Shown here in pieces: positions 1-9,010 of a DNA stretch of 64,000 nucleotides. Origin of the DNA: Breznakiella homolactica (GTDB taxonomy: Bacteria > Spirochaetota > Spirochaetia > Treponematales > Breznakiellaceae); the NCBI RefSeq assembly GCF_016616095.2, contig NZ_CP067089.2:186001-250000 (forward strand), given 5' to 3'. A model generated the notes under the pieces. The model saw only the letters and a list, made by a program, of their open reading frames with translations, made no database searches and had not been told where the DNA came from. Position 1 is the stretch's first letter; each line of letters begins with the position of its first letter. Both the position numbers and the translations under genes were made by a program.

Positions 1-63
1 GCTGGTCTCTGCGTGGATTTTCTCTTGCCGTGGGCCGTTTTCTGCGGAAATGAGGGAGTTCGG

Positions 64-2484
64 TTACTTTTTGCTTGTTTTTTTCCGGGAAAGATGTCTG
101 TTTATCTGAGGGTCAAAGAGAACGGAAAAGGCCTCATCGGCGGTCTCCACAAAATGAACGGTGATGGATTCCTTTATTTCCTTATCCAGCTCGTTCCAGT
201 CTTCCCGGTTGTCCGCGGGAAGCAGAACATCGGTCATGCCGTTCCTGATGGCGGCCAGGAGCTTTTCCTTGAGTCCGCCTATGGGGAGGATTCTCCCCGT
301 GAGGGTAAGTTCCCCGGTCATGGCTATTCCCGGTTTCGGCGGACACTGGCACAACGTTGACAGGAGGGACGCCGCCAGGGTAATACCCGCCGATGGACCG
401 TCCTTGGGAATCGCCCCTTCGGGTACATGGATATGGAAATCGGTTTTTCCGATGTCATGGATGGTGTAGGCGTATTTGTCCGCCGCGCTCCGGAGGTAGG
501 ACAGGGCAATCCGGGCGCTCTCCTTCATCACATCCCCGAGGTTGCCGGTCATGATGCATTCACCGTTTCCTTCAAACCCTATGGTTTCCACCGGGAGCAT
601 GGTTCCGCCGGTTTCGGTCCAGGCCAGTCCGTAGGAGACTCCCATGCGGGCTTCCTGGTACACCACATCCTTTTTGTATTTCCGCCGGCCCAGGAGTTTT
701 TCCAGGCTTTCTTTTTTTACCTGCTTTTTATAGGAAGAAACCGGTTTGTCTTCCTTGAGGCCGTATTCCCTTTTTACCGCGTCCCGGGCGATACGCCGGA
801 CACACCGGGCGATCTCCCGTTCCAGGCTCCTGACCCCGGATTCCATGGTCCAGTGGCGGATAATGTCCAGAATGGCTTCGTCGGTAAAGGTTATTTTCGC
901 GGTTCCCAGGCCGTTTTCCGCCAGTTCCTTGGGAATCAGGAACCGTTTCGCGATGGCCAGTTTTTCCATCTCCCCGTATCCCGGAATCTCGATGATTTCC
1001 ATCCGGTCCAGCAGGGGGTAGGGTATGGTATGGAGTGAATTGGCGGTGGCGATAAACAGCACCTTGGAAAGGTCGTAGGGCATTTCCAGATAGTGGTCGG
1101 TAAAGGTTGAATTTTGTTCCGGGTCGAGCACTTCCAGCAGCGCCGACGCCGGATCGCCCCGGAAGTCGCTGGAAAGTTTGTCTATTTCGTCGAGGAGGAA
1201 CACCGGATTGACGGTTTCCGCCTTGCGCATGGACTGGATGATTTTTCCCGGGAGGGCCCCGACGTAGGTTTTGCGGTGGCCCCTGATTTCGGCCTCATCC
1301 CGGACTCCCCCCAGGGATATGCGGATAAACCGCCGGCCCAGGGCCCGGGCAACGGATTTCCCGAGACTCGTTTTCCCGGTTCCCGGAGGACCGACGAAAC
1401 ACAGTATGGGCCCCTTGTTTCCGCCGTTCTCCTGCTCCCGGGAGATAAGTTCCCGCACCGCAATAAACTCAAGGATACGTTCCTTGGCCTTGCGCATATC
1501 GAAATGGTCTTCATCGAGTTTTTTTTCCGCGTCCCCGAGATCTCCGGAATCGGCGGTGGTTTCGCTCCAGGGAAGGTCGGCGATCCATTCCAGGTAGGTC
1601 CGGATAACCCCGGCTTCGGGAGAAAAGGGCTGGAGTTTCCTGAGGCGGCCGATTTCTTTTTTGGCCTTTGCCAGTACTTCCTCGGGGGGCTTTTTTTCCT
1701 CAATAGCCTTTTCGAGATCCCCGAATTCATCCTCGGTGCCTTCCTTGCCCAGTTCCTTGTTTATTTCCTTGAGCTGCTCGTTGAGGATATATTCCCGCTG
1801 GGTCTTTTCCATCCGGCTCTTAACTTTTCCGCTGATCTTTTTCTGAATCCCGAAGATTTCGTTTTCCAGCTCCAGGGTTTCCAGAAGCAGGGTGAGCCGG
1901 TCCCGGGTGGTTTCCGCGGAGAGCAGCGCGATTTTTCGTTCCGGTTTTACCGACAGGGCGTTGCCGATAAGATTGGCCAGCCGTTCGGGGCTTTCCGCCT
2001 TGTCCGCCGCGGTGAGGGTGTCGGTGCTGACTTTTTTGGACAGCTCCGCGTACTGGATAAAGGATTTCTGAACCGTCCGGGCCATGGCGGCGATTTCGGT
2101 GTCGTTCTTTTCGTCCTGGCTCTGGGTCCCCACGGGGACGACTTTTACCAGAACATAGGCGGCTTTTTCGGTCCTCTGGGTGATCCTGCCGCGGTATTCC
2201 CCCTGGAGAACCACCCTGAAGGTGCCGTCGGGAAGTTTGAGATGCTGGATGATCCGGGCGGCGCTTCCTTCAGCGTAGGTTTCATCTTCCTCACTGGGAC
2301 CTTTGCGGCAGGCCGCGAACAGGTAATGATCCCGTTTGAGGGCTTCATCAATTGCCTGTATTCCGGATTTATAGGTAATAAAAATAGGGATCATGGTATT
2401 GGGAAACAATACCAGATCCCGTAAAGGGAGCAGGGGAAGCTCGCTGGTCTGGTTTTTACCTTTCAGCGCGGAAAGGATACTCAT
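64..2484 (-). CDS. lon: ATP-dependent protease Lon
   Basis: Cytoplasmic AAA+ serine protease that unfolds and degrades damaged and regulatory proteins. The 806-residue product has an N-terminal LON substrate-binding domain (about 10-210), Walker A GPPGTGKT near residue 363, Walker B FLLDEID near 427, and a Ser-Lys protease domain with DGPSAGIT (catalytic Ser about 697) and GGLKEKL (catalytic Lys about 740). Length is normal for bacterial LonA. The ATG overlaps the clpX stop in an ATGA, so lon is the last gene of tig-clpP-clpX-lon and is probably translationally coupled. The C-terminus is a short basic tail (RKKTSKK). Confidence 0.97.
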   Translation of the reverse strand: MSILSALKGKNQTSELPLLPLRDLVLFPNTMIPIFITYKSGIQAIDEALKRDHYLFAACRKGPSEEDETYAEGSAARIIQHLKLPDGTFRVVLQGEYRGRITQRTEKAAYVLVKVVPVGTQSQDEKNDTEIAAMARTVQKSFIQYAELSKKVSTDTLTAADKAESPERLANLIGNALSVKPERKIALLSAETTRDRLTLLLETLELENEIFGIQKKISGKVKSRMEKTQREYILNEQLKEINKELGKEGTEDEFGDLEKAIEEKKPPEEVLAKAKKEIGRLRKLQPFSPEAGVIRTYLEWIADLPWSETTADSGDLGDAEKKLDEDHFDMRKAKERILEFIAVRELISREQENGGNKGPILCFVGPPGTGKTSLGKSVARALGRRFIRISLGGVRDEAEIRGHRKTYVGALPGKIIQSMRKAETVNPVFLLDEIDKLSSDFRGDPASALLEVLDPEQNSTFTDHYLEMPYDLSKVLFIATANSLHTIPYPLLDRMEIIEIPGYGEMEKLAIAKRFLIPKELAENGLGTAKITFTDEAILDIIRHWTMESGVRSLEREIARCVRRIARDAVKREYGLKEDKPVSSYKKQVKKESLEKLLGRRKYKKDVVYQEARMGVSYGLAWTETGGTMLPVETIGFEGNGECIMTGNLGDVMKESARIALSYLRSAADKYAYTIHDIGKTDFHIHVPEGAIPKDGPSAGITLAASLLSTLCQCPPKPGIAMTGELTLTGRILPIGGLKEKLLAAIRNGMTDVLLPADNREDWNELDKEIKESITVHFVETADEAFSVLFDPQINRHLSRKKTSKK

Positions 2485-3731
2485 GCACTTTTCTGGAGCG
2501 GATGAATTTCAGGGGGTTCTGATTTTTCGACAACCTCTTTCGTTATGACAACCCGCTTCTGGCCCTCCATGGAGGGGATTTCGAACATGATATCCGTCAT
2601 GAGCCGTTCCACGATGGCCCGCAGTCCCCGGGCGCCGGTTTTCTGCTTGATCGCCGTATCAGCAATGGCGTTGATCGCTCCGTCGGTAAACTCCAGTTTG
2701 ACGTCGTCGATGGCCATGGATGCCTGGAACTGTTTTACGATGGCGTTCCGCGGTTCGGTGATAATACGTTTGAGGTCTTCCTGCTTCAGTTCTTCCAGGC
2801 TCACTGTGATGGGAAGCCGGCCGATGAATTCGGGAATCATGCCGAACCGGATCAGGTCATCCGGATGGAGATTGTCGTACAGGTCCTTGAGATTGCGGTC
2901 CTTCTTATCCTGCACATCAGAGCCGAAGCCCATGGGGTGCTGGACGACACGCTGCTCGATGTATTTATCGAGTCCCACAAAGGCGCCGCCGCAGATGAAC
3001 AGAATATCCGTGGTATCGATGCGGATCATTTCCTGGTTCGGGTGTTTGCGGCCCCCCTGGGGCGGTACCGACGCCACGGTTCCTTCGATTATCTTAAGCA
3101 GGGCCTGCTGGACCCCTTCGCCGGATACATCCCGGGTGATGGACACGTTTTCGCCTTTCCGGGCGATTTTGTCGATTTCGTCGATATATACAATGCCCCG
3201 TTCCGCGGAAGCGATATTGCCGCCGGCGTTCTGGATAAGCTTAAGAAGGATGTTCTCCACATCCTCCCCGACGTATCCCGCTTCGGTAAGGGTGGTGGCG
3301 TCCACTATGGCAAAGGGAACCTTGAGTTTTTTCGCCAGGGTTTTCGCCAGAAGAGTTTTGCCGGTCCCGGTGGGGCCTATCAGGAGAACGTTTGATTTTT
3401 CGATCTCCACATCATCCGGCTCCTTCGCGGGGTTGGCAATGCGTTTGTAATGGTTGTATACCGCCACGGAGAGGGCTTTTTTGGCGTCTTCCTGGCCGAT
3501 TACGAATGAGTCAAGGTAATCCTTGATTTCCTTGGGAGTCGGTATATCCCCGGTAAACTGGGTTGAAAGATCGTGGTCTTCCTCCACCAGAATCTTCCGG
3601 CAGACCTCGACGCACTCATCACAGATAAATACATCGTTTGGTCCCGCTATAAGCCGCCGGGCCATGTCGGCGCTCTTCCCGCAGAAAGAGCATGCCCGTT
3701 CAAATCCGCCGCCGTTACGAAGTCTTGCCAT
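2481..3731 (-). CDS. clpX: ClpX, ATPase subunit of the Clp protease
   Basis: AAA+ unfoldase that feeds substrates to ClpP. The 416-residue product has an N-terminal C4 zinc-binding domain (Cys14, 17, 37, 40), Walker A GPTGTGKT near 120, pore-loop motif GYVGE, Walker B YIDEIDK, an RKH loop (RKHPNQ) and the [10 protein letters not shown] sensor region. An IGF-type ClpP-docking loop is present as MGFGSD. The gene overlaps the end of clpP by 17 bp upstream and lon by 4 bp downstream, so all three are probably made from one transcript. Confidence 0.97.
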   Translation of the reverse strand: MARLRNGGGFERACSFCGKSADMARRLIAGPNDVFICDECVEVCRKILVEEDHDLSTQFTGDIPTPKEIKDYLDSFVIGQEDAKKALSVAVYNHYKRIANPAKEPDDVEIEKSNVLLIGPTGTGKTLLAKTLAKKLKVPFAIVDATTLTEAGYVGEDVENILLKLIQNAGGNIASAERGIVYIDEIDKIARKGENVSITRDVSGEGVQQALLKIIEGTVASVPPQGGRKHPNQEMIRIDTTDILFICGGAFVGLDKYIEQRVVQHPMGFGSDVQDKKDRNLKDLYDNLHPDDLIRFGMIPEFIGRLPITVSLEELKQEDLKRIITEPRNAIVKQFQASMAIDDVKLEFTDGAINAIADTAIKQKTGARGLRAIVERLMTDIMFEIPSMEGQKRVVITKEVVEKSEPPEIHPLQKSA

Positions 3732-4332
3732 CTTTATTCCTCACAAAAACCCGGTCGGCCACTCCGTATGCCACGGCATCGGCGGCCGACATGTAGAAAT
3801 CCCTTTCCATATCAACGGCAATCTGTTCCGTATCTTTACCGGTATGTTTGGCAAAGTAATCGATGGTGAGCTTTTTCAGGCGGAGAATCTCCTTCGCCTG
3901 GATGCCGATATCCCGGGCCTGACCCTGGGCGCCTCCCCAGGGCTGATGGATAAGAACCCGGGAGGAGGGGAGCACCGAACGTTTGCCCGGAGCTCCGGCG
4001 GTAAGCAGGAGGGCCGCCATGCTGGCGGCCTGGCCGATACAGATGGTCTGGACATCGCTTTTTACGTACTGCATGGTATCGTAAATAGCCAGCCCCGCGG
4101 TTACCGAACCGCCGGGGGAGTTGATGTAGAGGTTAATATCCTTTTCCGTATCCTGGCCGTCCAGAAAAAGCAGCTGGGCCACCACCAGGTCTGCGGATAT
4201 ATCGTTTATCTCGCCGTCCAGGAACACAATACGGTCCTTAAGAAGGCGGGAATAGATATCGTAGGAGCGTTCGCCGATCCCGGTTTGTTCCACCACAATC
4301 GGCACGAGGTTGTTCATAAATGGATTCATCAT
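3715..4332 (-). CDS. clpP: ClpP, proteolytic subunit of the Clp protease
   Basis: Serine peptidase that forms the tetradecameric chamber partnered with ClpX. The 205-residue product shows GQAASMAA (Ser104), [10 protein letters not shown] (His129) and ERDFYM (Asp178) as the catalytic triad. It starts 10 bp after the tig stop. Two adjacent ATGs (4332 and 4329) are possible starts and no strong Shine-Dalgarno sequence is visible, so translation may be coupled to tig. The short N-terminus suggests little or no propeptide. Confidence 0.96.
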   Translation of the reverse strand: MMNPFMNNLVPIVVEQTGIGERSYDIYSRLLKDRIVFLDGEINDISADLVVAQLLFLDGQDTEKDINLYINSPGGSVTAGLAIYDTMQYVKSDVQTICIGQAASMAALLLTAGAPGKRSVLPSSRVLIHQPWGGAQGQARDIGIQAKEILRLKKLTIDYFAKHTGKDTEQIAVDMERDFYMSAADAVAYGVADRVFVRNKDGKTS

Positions 4333-4341
4333 ACTGTAAAT

Positions 4342-5709
4342 TTAACCATTATTGCCCATTAAATCCAGATATTTCTGTTTCTTTCCCTTTTTAATTTTCG
4401 TTTCCCCCAGCATGATCTCAAAGAGTTTCTTCTCCTTGATATCCTCTTTGAGGTACTCCTTCATGGAACCCTGTTCGTAGTATTTCCTGATTTCTTCCGC
4501 GGAAGTGTCCATTCCCGCGGCCATGGTCTCGAATTCCTTTTCCACGTCCTCGTCGCTGGCTTCGAGGCCCATATCCCGCATAAGGGTTTCCACGATCAGC
4601 CGGCTCTGAAGGGCCTTTTTGGCGTCCGGCCGCCATTCATCCTGGATTTCGTCGATTCCCTTGCCGGATGCGCCGAGCATTTTCATGAGCTGCTCGGTGG
4701 ATGTGTTGAACTGCCGGGCAAGATTCCGCCACCGGGACTCCAGTTCGATGCGCATCATGGATTCGGGGACAATTACTTCGGTTTTTTCCAGGATTTTCTC
4801 CAGGAGGTTGTTGATTTTAAGCTCCCGGGTGCGGTTGTCCAGGTTTTTTTCCAGGCGTTCCCGGATGTTTTTCTTGAGGTCATCCAGGGTGTTGAATTTC
4901 TCATTTACGTCCTGGGCGAGATCGTCGTCCAGGTCGGGGAGTTTCTTTTCCTTAACGGCTTTGAGGGTTACCTTGATTTTCTTTGTTTTGCCCGCCAGAA
5001 CGGGATCATCAAAATCATCGGCGTAGGTTTTGTCGAATTCCTTGGTTTCGCCCTTCTTCATGCCCGTTACTTCATCATCGAATTTAAAGACATTCATCCC
5101 CGTTCCCAGGGTAAATACGTAATCCTGGCGCTCGCCGCCGGAAACGGGCTGGCCGTCCTCGCCGAGTTCCGTGTAGTCCACGGTTACCACATCATCCTTG
5201 GCGGCCGGCGCTGAATCGTCCTTGTCAATGACCAGGGCGTTCCGTTCCCGGACAGCCTCCAGTTCGCGGCTGATATCCTCATCCTCAACTTTTACATCGG
5301 GGACTTCGATTTCAATGCCCTTCCAGTCTTTTACGTCAACCTTGGGGAGTACGTCGTACTGGACCGAAAAAACAAGGTCCTGTCCGAGGTCGAGTTTCGG
5401 CTCGTCCTGCACCTGGGGTGTGGAATAGGGCAGGGGGCGGGCGTCCTCGGGAAAATCCTCGGCTTCGAAGATTTCCTGGACGCCTTTTTCCATGATCCGG
5501 CCCATGGCCTCGTCCTTCAGCGCGTCCCCGAATTTCCGTTCCAGGACTTCCCTGGGGACTTTGCCCTTCCGGAATCCCGGTATCTGTATGTTTTTAGAAT
5601 AATCCGCAAGCAGTCCGCCGTACTGGGCCAGGACTTCATCCTTGGGGATGGTGATGGTTAGTTTTACCGCTGAATTTTCAAGATGGGCGATTTCTTTGGA
5701 TAAGACCAC
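4342..5709 (-). CDS. tig: Trigger factor, ribosome-associated chaperone
   Basis: Peptidyl-prolyl isomerase and chaperone that binds nascent chains at the ribosome exit tunnel. The 455-residue product has the ribosome-binding signature GFRKGKVP near residues 45-55, a central FKBP-type domain (about 150-240) and a helical, acidic C-terminal domain. The start is GTG (5709-5707), preceded by a GAGGA Shine-Dalgarno sequence; the reading begins MVLSKEIAHLEN. It heads the tig-clpP-clpX-lon cluster, a common bacterial gene order. A terminator-like hairpin lies just upstream and separates it from the tRNA genes. Confidence 0.96.
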   Translation of the reverse strand: MVLSKEIAHLENSAVKLTITIPKDEVLAQYGGLLADYSKNIQIPGFRKGKVPREVLERKFGDALKDEAMGRIMEKGVQEIFEAEDFPEDARPLPYSTPQVQDEPKLDLGQDLVFSVQYDVLPKVDVKDWKGIEIEVPDVKVEDEDISRELEAVRERNALVIDKDDSAPAAKDDVVTVDYTELGEDGQPVSGGERQDYVFTLGTGMNVFKFDDEVTGMKKGETKEFDKTYADDFDDPVLAGKTKKIKVTLKAVKEKKLPDLDDDLAQDVNEKFNTLDDLKKNIRERLEKNLDNRTRELKINNLLEKILEKTEVIVPESMMRIELESRWRNLARQFNTSTEQLMKMLGASGKGIDEIQDEWRPDAKKALQSRLIVETLMRDMGLEASDEDVEKEFETMAAGMDTSAEEIRKYYEQGSMKEYLKEDIKEKKLFEIMLGETKIKKGKKQKYLDLMGNNG

Positions 5710-5763
5710 TGTTTTCCTCTTTGCTTCTGGAGTATTCCGGGGCGAACGCAGTATCCTCGGATT

Positions 5764-5790
5764 AAAAAAGGCGGCCCCGCGGGGTCGCCT
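5764..5790 (-). terminator. Rho-independent terminator after the tRNA-Leu/tRNA-Gly unit
   Basis: On the minus strand a GGCGACCCC / GGGGCCGCC stem, with one A-C mismatch, is followed directly by TTTTTT. It lies 11 bp after tRNA-Gly and before the tig start. Confidence 0.75.
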
Positions 5791-5800
5791 TCCGCATGAG

Positions 5801-5872
5801 AGCGGGAAACGGGAGTCGGACCCGCGACATCCACCTTGGCAAGGTGGCGCTCTACCACTGAGCTATTCCCGC
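5801..5872 (-). tRNA. tRNA-Gly (GCC)
   Basis: 72-nt cloverleaf. Acceptor stem GCGGGAA/TTCCCGC, anticodon loop within CACCTTGCCAAGGTG giving anticodon GCC, T-loop GGTCCGACTCC. CCA is not encoded. It is identical to the second tRNA-Gly at 6534-6605. Confidence 0.95.
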
Positions 5873-5920
5873 ATGCTGCTTCATTCCTTCTGTATCCAGC
5901 GGGGCTGGGCGCATTCGGAA

Positions 5921-6001
5921 TGCGAGAGAAGGGACTTGAACCCTTATGCCAAAGGCACCAGATCCTAAGTCTGGCGTGTCTACCAATTTCACCACTCTCG
6001 C
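5921..6001 (-). tRNA. tRNA-Leu (UAG)
   Basis: 81-nt class II tRNA with acceptor GCGAGAG/CTCTCGC, anticodon arm CAGACTTAGGATCTG (anticodon UAG) and an extra arm (TGCCTTTGGCA). Discriminator base is A. CCA is not encoded. Cotranscription with the downstream tRNA-Gly is likely. Confidence 0.95.
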
Positions 6002-6077
6002 GTTGTTTTGAAAGCCACACCGCAAAACGGCGCCGGGTATCATATTCCTTTGAAAGGGGCGTCCCGTTGTTATACGG

Positions 6078-6107
6078 AGTTTAGCCGATTTTTAAGGGGC
6101 CTGTCAA
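6078..6107 (-). promoter_or_regulatory. Sigma-70 promoter of the tRNA-Leu/tRNA-Gly unit
   Basis: Minus strand: TTGACA, 18-bp spacer, TAAACT, about 75 bp before tRNA-Leu. The -35 hexamer coincides with the outer edge (TGTCAAGG) of the structured repeat element, so the element abuts or supplies part of the promoter. Confidence 0.7.
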
Positions 6108-6372
6108 GGTTGTGGGGGAGCGCCGGGACTGACAAGCCGGAAAGCACCCGGTGGGTACCGGTGCTGCGGGTCCTGTCGTACAAACATAGGGAATGGCTCC
6201 TGTCTCGGCTGCGCCTCCAAAGTCGCTCATTCCCTATGTTTGTACGCCACCCGGCGTTACCAGTACGGCTGGGTGCTTTCCGGCTTAACCGGCCCGGTGC
6301 TGCCCTTCGCGGGAGGGCTGCTCCCTCTGGCTCCAAACCTGCGGTTTTCCGCCACCCCCACTCCGGGTTCCC
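6103..6372 (+). repeat. Structured non-coding repeat element, copy 1 (variable-arm palindrome)
   Basis: Non-coding block about 270 bp long, with a diverged inverted copy at 54301-54572. From outside in it shows GGGAGC/GCTCCC, GCGCCGGG/CCCGGTGC, a perfect 16-bp stem AAGCCGGAAAGCACCC / GGGTGCTTTCCGGCTT, and a central hairpin with perfect 19-bp arms at 6177-6195 (CGTACAAACATAGGGAATG) and 6228-6246 around a 32-nt loop. The flanks and loop match copy 2 closely; the 19-bp arms do not match at all. No credible open reading frame is seen. This element fills most of the 530-bp gap between tRNA-Leu and the second tRNA-Gly. Function is unknown; it could be a structured RNA or a mobile fold-back element. 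Confidence 0.85.
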
Positions 6373-6381
6373 GGGTGATTT

Positions 6382-6420
6382 CTGGCTTAATCGGCCCGGT
6401 GCTGCCTTTTGCGGGAAGGG
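6382..6420 (+). repeat. Partial duplicate of the repeat element's 3' module
   Basis: The segment CTGGCTTAATCGGCCCGG and the following GTGCTGCCTTTTGCGGGA closely repeat 6280-6315 of the neighbouring element (CGGCTTAACCGGCCCGGTGC and on). It looks like a tandem partial copy, without the central palindrome. Confidence 0.7.
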
Positions 6421-6492
6421 GAATCGGGTATGGAGGCTGTTTTCGGTGTTGGGTGCGGCGGGTGCGGGGTGTTGCTGACCAGCGAAAATTGT

Positions 6493-6527
6493 ATAAAAAA
6501 AGCCATGGAAACTTGGTTTCCATGGCT
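6493..6527 (-). terminator. Rho-independent terminator of the upstream tRNA unit
   Basis: Minus strand: perfect 12-bp stem AGCCATGGAAAC / GTTTCCATGGCT with a 3-nt loop, followed by TTTTTTT. It lies 7 bp after tRNA-Gly (6534-6605). Confidence 0.85.
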
Positions 6528-6533
6528 TCTGAG

Positions 6534-6605
6534 AGCGGGAAACGGGAGTCGGACCCGCGACATCCACCTTGGCAAGGTGGCGCTCTACCACTGAGCTATT
6601 CCCGC
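6534..6605 (-). tRNA. tRNA-Gly (GCC), second copy
   Basis: 72-nt sequence identical to the tRNA-Gly at 5801-5872 (anticodon GCC). CCA is not encoded. It is the last gene of a tRNA-Arg, tRNA-Lys, tRNA-Gly run. Confidence 0.95.
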
Positions 6606-6658
6606 ATCATTAACAACACAATTTGAAATAAAAAACTTCCCAATTCAGGGGAGTTTTC

Positions 6659-6731
6659 TGAGCCGCGAAGGGATCGAACCTTCGACCCGCAGATTAAGAG
6701 TCTGCTGCTCTACCAGCTGAGCTAGCGGCCC
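6659..6731 (-). tRNA. tRNA-Lys (CUU)
   Basis: 73-nt cloverleaf. Acceptor GGGCCGC/GCGGCTC, anticodon arm GCAGACTCTTAATCTGC (anticodon CUU), discriminator A. A separate tRNA-Lys (UUU) lies at 58296, so both Lys codons have a dedicated tRNA. Confidence 0.95.
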
Positions 6732-6765
6732 GGGTGTAGGGCAGTGCCCTGGTCGCAATGTAACC

Positions 6766-6839
6766 TGCGTCCGGCAGGACTCGAACCTGCGACCTACGGA
6801 TTCGAAGTCCGTCGCTCTATCCAGCTGAGCTACGAACGC
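6766..6839 (-). tRNA. tRNA-Arg (UCG)
   Basis: 74-nt cloverleaf. Acceptor GCGTTCG/CGGACGC (one G-U pair), anticodon arm ACGGACTTCGAATCCGT (anticodon UCG), discriminator A, no encoded CCA. Confidence 0.94.
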
Positions 6840-6866
6840 ATTCAGTTTGTGCCAAAATGCTTTTTT

Positions 6867-6895
6867 ATACTATACACAGGGCGTTTTCGTGTCAA
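6867..6895 (-). promoter_or_regulatory. Sigma-70 promoter of the tRNA-Arg/Lys/Gly unit
   Basis: Minus strand: TTGACA, 17-bp spacer, TAGTAT (overlapping TATAGT), about 27 bp before tRNA-Arg. Confidence 0.75.
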
Positions 6896-6929
6896 GCCTT
6901 TGGGTTTAAGGACTTGGATAAAAGGAACG

Positions 6930-7002
6930 GGTGGATGACGGGGATTGAACCCGCGACAGCCAGATCCACAATCTGGAGCTCTACCACTGAGCTACATCCA
7001 CC
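6930..7002 (-). tRNA. tRNA-His (GUG)
   Basis: Cloverleaf with anticodon arm CCAGATTGTGGATCTGG (anticodon GUG), the tRNA-His-specific extra 5' G at position -1 and discriminator C. Acceptor is GTGGATG/CATCCAC. Confidence 0.95.
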
Positions 7003-7021
7003 ATGGTTTGGAATGGTTTTT

Positions 7022-7050
7022 ACTATGCCAAAAATAGCCTTCCCAGTCAA
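7022..7050 (-). promoter_or_regulatory. Sigma-70 promoter of tRNA-His
   Basis: Minus strand: TTGACT, 17-bp spacer, CATAGT, about 20 bp before tRNA-His. Confidence 0.65.
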
Positions 7051-7126
7051 GGGGGAGCGTATATTGGGGAACACAGCCAGGACCCATTTTGAAGTTTTCC
7101 CTGATGGGTCCGCCGGTTTTCCCGGG

Positions 7127-8113
7127 TTACGTATTCTCCGTTGATTCCCGTTTTACCAGGCTCACGGGGAGGATCATTTTTACCGGAACCGTCTCGCCGT
7201 TCAGTTTCTGGACAATGCTTTGTATCGAATAGCGGCACATTTCCTCGATGGGCTGGTGGATTGTGGTCAGCCGCGGCGTGGTGAGGGTCGCCAGCTCCAC
7301 ATCGTCAAAGCCGACCAGGCTGATATCCCCGGGAATGCGGATGCCCTTCGCGGTGCAGACCTGGATTACCTGGGCGGCGATAACGTCGCTGGTGGCGAAA
7401 ATACCGTCAACCCCGGGGTTATCGGTTAAGGCGTTCTCAATCCAGACTGAATAATCCCGGTTTTCAAACTGACGCTCCGATGAGGGACAGACAATACCTT
7501 CGACCCCGGATTTTTTGCAGGTATCGACGAATCCCTGTATCCGGTCGTCCGCCGGGAGGTGGTATTCAACGCTGCCGCTGAGGATAAGCAGCCGTTTCCG
7601 CCCGCTGTTGGCCAGGCACTGGACCGCCAGAACCCCTCCCTGGTAGTTGTCGCAGATTACCCCGGGGATGGTGTCGGAAACCATCCGTTCAAAGGAAATC
7701 ACCGGGAATGATGTATCGAAATACAGATCCATATCCGAGGAACGGGTACAGAGCACAATCCCCGCAACACGGTTCGACTTGAGCATGTCGATGTATTCCA
7801 GTTCCTTTTCCCGGCACCGGTTGGAATTGCAGACCATGATTTTAAATCCGTACTGGGAGGCGTATTTTTCAAAAAAATTCAGGGCGGTATTAAAGAAAGG
7901 GTGGAGCAGGGAGGGTACGATGATGCCGATGATATTCGTGTATTTCCGGGTCATGGCCCGGGCCACCTCATTGGGCTGGTAATTCAGCTCCTTCATGGCG
8001 GCGTAGACCTTGGCTTTTGTTTTTTCGCTGATATAGCCCCGGTTGTTCAGCACCCGCGAAACAGTGGTGACCGTGACCCCCGATTTTTCCGCCACATCCT
8101 TCAATGTTGCCAT
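7127..8113 (-). CDS. LacI-family transcriptional regulator
   Basis: 328-residue repressor-type protein. The N-terminal helix-turn-helix (MATLKDVAEKSGVTVTTVSR, residues 1-20 and on) is typical LacI/PurR, followed by hinge sequence PNEVARAMTRK and a periplasmic-binding-protein-like effector domain (about 60-328). A GGAGGG Shine-Dalgarno sequence precedes the ATG. It is the last gene of a minus-strand run that includes an ABC sugar importer, so it probably controls that importer and the sucrose phosphorylase gene. The inducer is not evident from sequence. Confidence 0.93.
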   Translation of the reverse strand: MATLKDVAEKSGVTVTTVSRVLNNRGYISEKTKAKVYAAMKELNYQPNEVARAMTRKYTNIIGIIVPSLLHPFFNTALNFFEKYASQYGFKIMVCNSNRCREKELEYIDMLKSNRVAGIVLCTRSSDMDLYFDTSFPVISFERMVSDTIPGVICDNYQGGVLAVQCLANSGRKRLLILSGSVEYHLPADDRIQGFVDTCKKSGVEGIVCPSSERQFENRDYSVWIENALTDNPGVDGIFATSDVIAAQVIQVCTAKGIRIPGDISLVGFDDVELATLTTPRLTTIHQPIEEMCRYSIQSIVQKLNGETVPVKMILPVSLVKRESTENT

Positions 8114-8161
8114 TTGGCGCCCTCCGACCCGGCCGTGTTTTTTCTCAAGAATCCATAGGAA

Positions 8162-8998
8162 TCAGGTTTCGACAATCATACCATCATAGGCGACTTCGAA
8201 TCCATATTGTTCCGCCAATTCCTGGAGTTCGTCGTGGACCAGCCCGCACATATGAGAGAAATGGTTCAGAATGTACCGGGTGCCGGAATCGACGCAGCCC
8301 AGCTTTTCCAGCCGCTCCTTAAGCTCCCGGTTTTCCGTGATTCCCATGTGGCCGTCCCCGGGCAGGGTTCCCCGGGCGCAGTCCATACTCACCGCCCGGA
8401 ACTTCCGGTCCCGCAGCAGTCCGTCACATTCGGGGCTCAAGGTTCCCGTATCGTTGGCGTAGAGAATATCCCCGGTTTCATCATGGAGAATGTACACGCA
8501 GCAGTCCTCCGCCGGATCGTGGTTCGCGGGCACCGGCGTGCAGGTGACCCCCTCAAGGGTAACAGGGACACCCGGTTCCGCGTAATGGTATTTCAGAATA
8601 CCGGGAATCACGAAGGTATAGTTTTCGGGCAGTTCCGTTTCGAGAACCCTGCCCACGGCCCGGTTTCCGTAAATATGAAAAGAATTTTCCCCCGATTCCG
8701 GCCGTCGGATGGTCCCGTATTTTGCCGCCCTGACGCTTAGGGCGAACAGGTCCAGGTGGTCCCGGTGGGAATGGGTGGTGATCATGCCGCTGATGACCGA
8801 ACCGTCTATCCCGAACCGGATCATCTGGGCGTTGATGTCCGGGGAAATATCGACGAGCAGCCGGTCGTTGACCAGGGCGCAGGAACGCATCTTCACGTTT
8901 TTCCCGCCAAGTTTCCGGGTTTTTTCACAGGCTTCGCACTGGCAGAACACGCTGGGCATGCCCTCCGCCGCGCCGGTTCCCAAATACTGGAGTTTCAT
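8162..8998 (-). CDS. MBL-fold metallo-hydrolase, PhnP-like
   Basis: 278-residue metallo-beta-lactamase-fold protein with the metal-binding motif HSHRDH (His76, His78, Asp80, His81) and an N-terminal Cys cluster FCQCEAC (about 18-24) like the structural zinc site of PhnP-type phosphodiesterases. Family members hydrolyse cyclic or linear phosphodiesters; the substrate here is unknown. Its ATG lies 13 bp after the permease stop, preceded by AAGGGGAA. It is co-directional with the sugar importer, which hints at processing of an imported or derived sugar phosphate, but that is inference. Confidence 0.82.
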   Translation of the reverse strand: MKLQYLGTGAAEGMPSVFCQCEACEKTRKLGGKNVKMRSCALVNDRLLVDISPDINAQMIRFGIDGSVISGMITTHSHRDHLDLFALSVRAAKYGTIRRPESGENSFHIYGNRAVGRVLETELPENYTFVIPGILKYHYAEPGVPVTLEGVTCTPVPANHDPAEDCCVYILHDETGDILYANDTGTLSPECDGLLRDRKFRAVSMDCARGTLPGDGHMGITENRELKERLEKLGCVDSGTRYILNHFSHMCGLVHDELQELAEQYGFEVAYDGMIVET

Positions 8999-9010
8999 GA
9001 TTGTTCCCCT

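Noticed and set aside
1114..2424. Open frame of 436 codons on the plus strand
   Set aside because: Antisense to lon; Phe/Gly-rich shadow translation without motifs.
6103..6372. Integron attC site interpretation of the variable palindrome
   Set aside because: Treponemes can carry integrons, but no GTTRRRY/RYYYAAC core sites or neighbouring gene cassettes are seen, and here the loop is conserved while the arms vary.
5801..6605. Two identical tRNA-Gly genes as evidence of a recent duplication by the repeat element
   Set aside because: Identical tRNA copies are common, and the flanks of the two genes show no extended similarity.
7080..7111. 8-bp inverted repeat GGACCCAT / ATGGGTCC after the LacI gene as terminator
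   Set aside because: It has a long 16-nt loop and no T-run on the minus strand; support is too weak.
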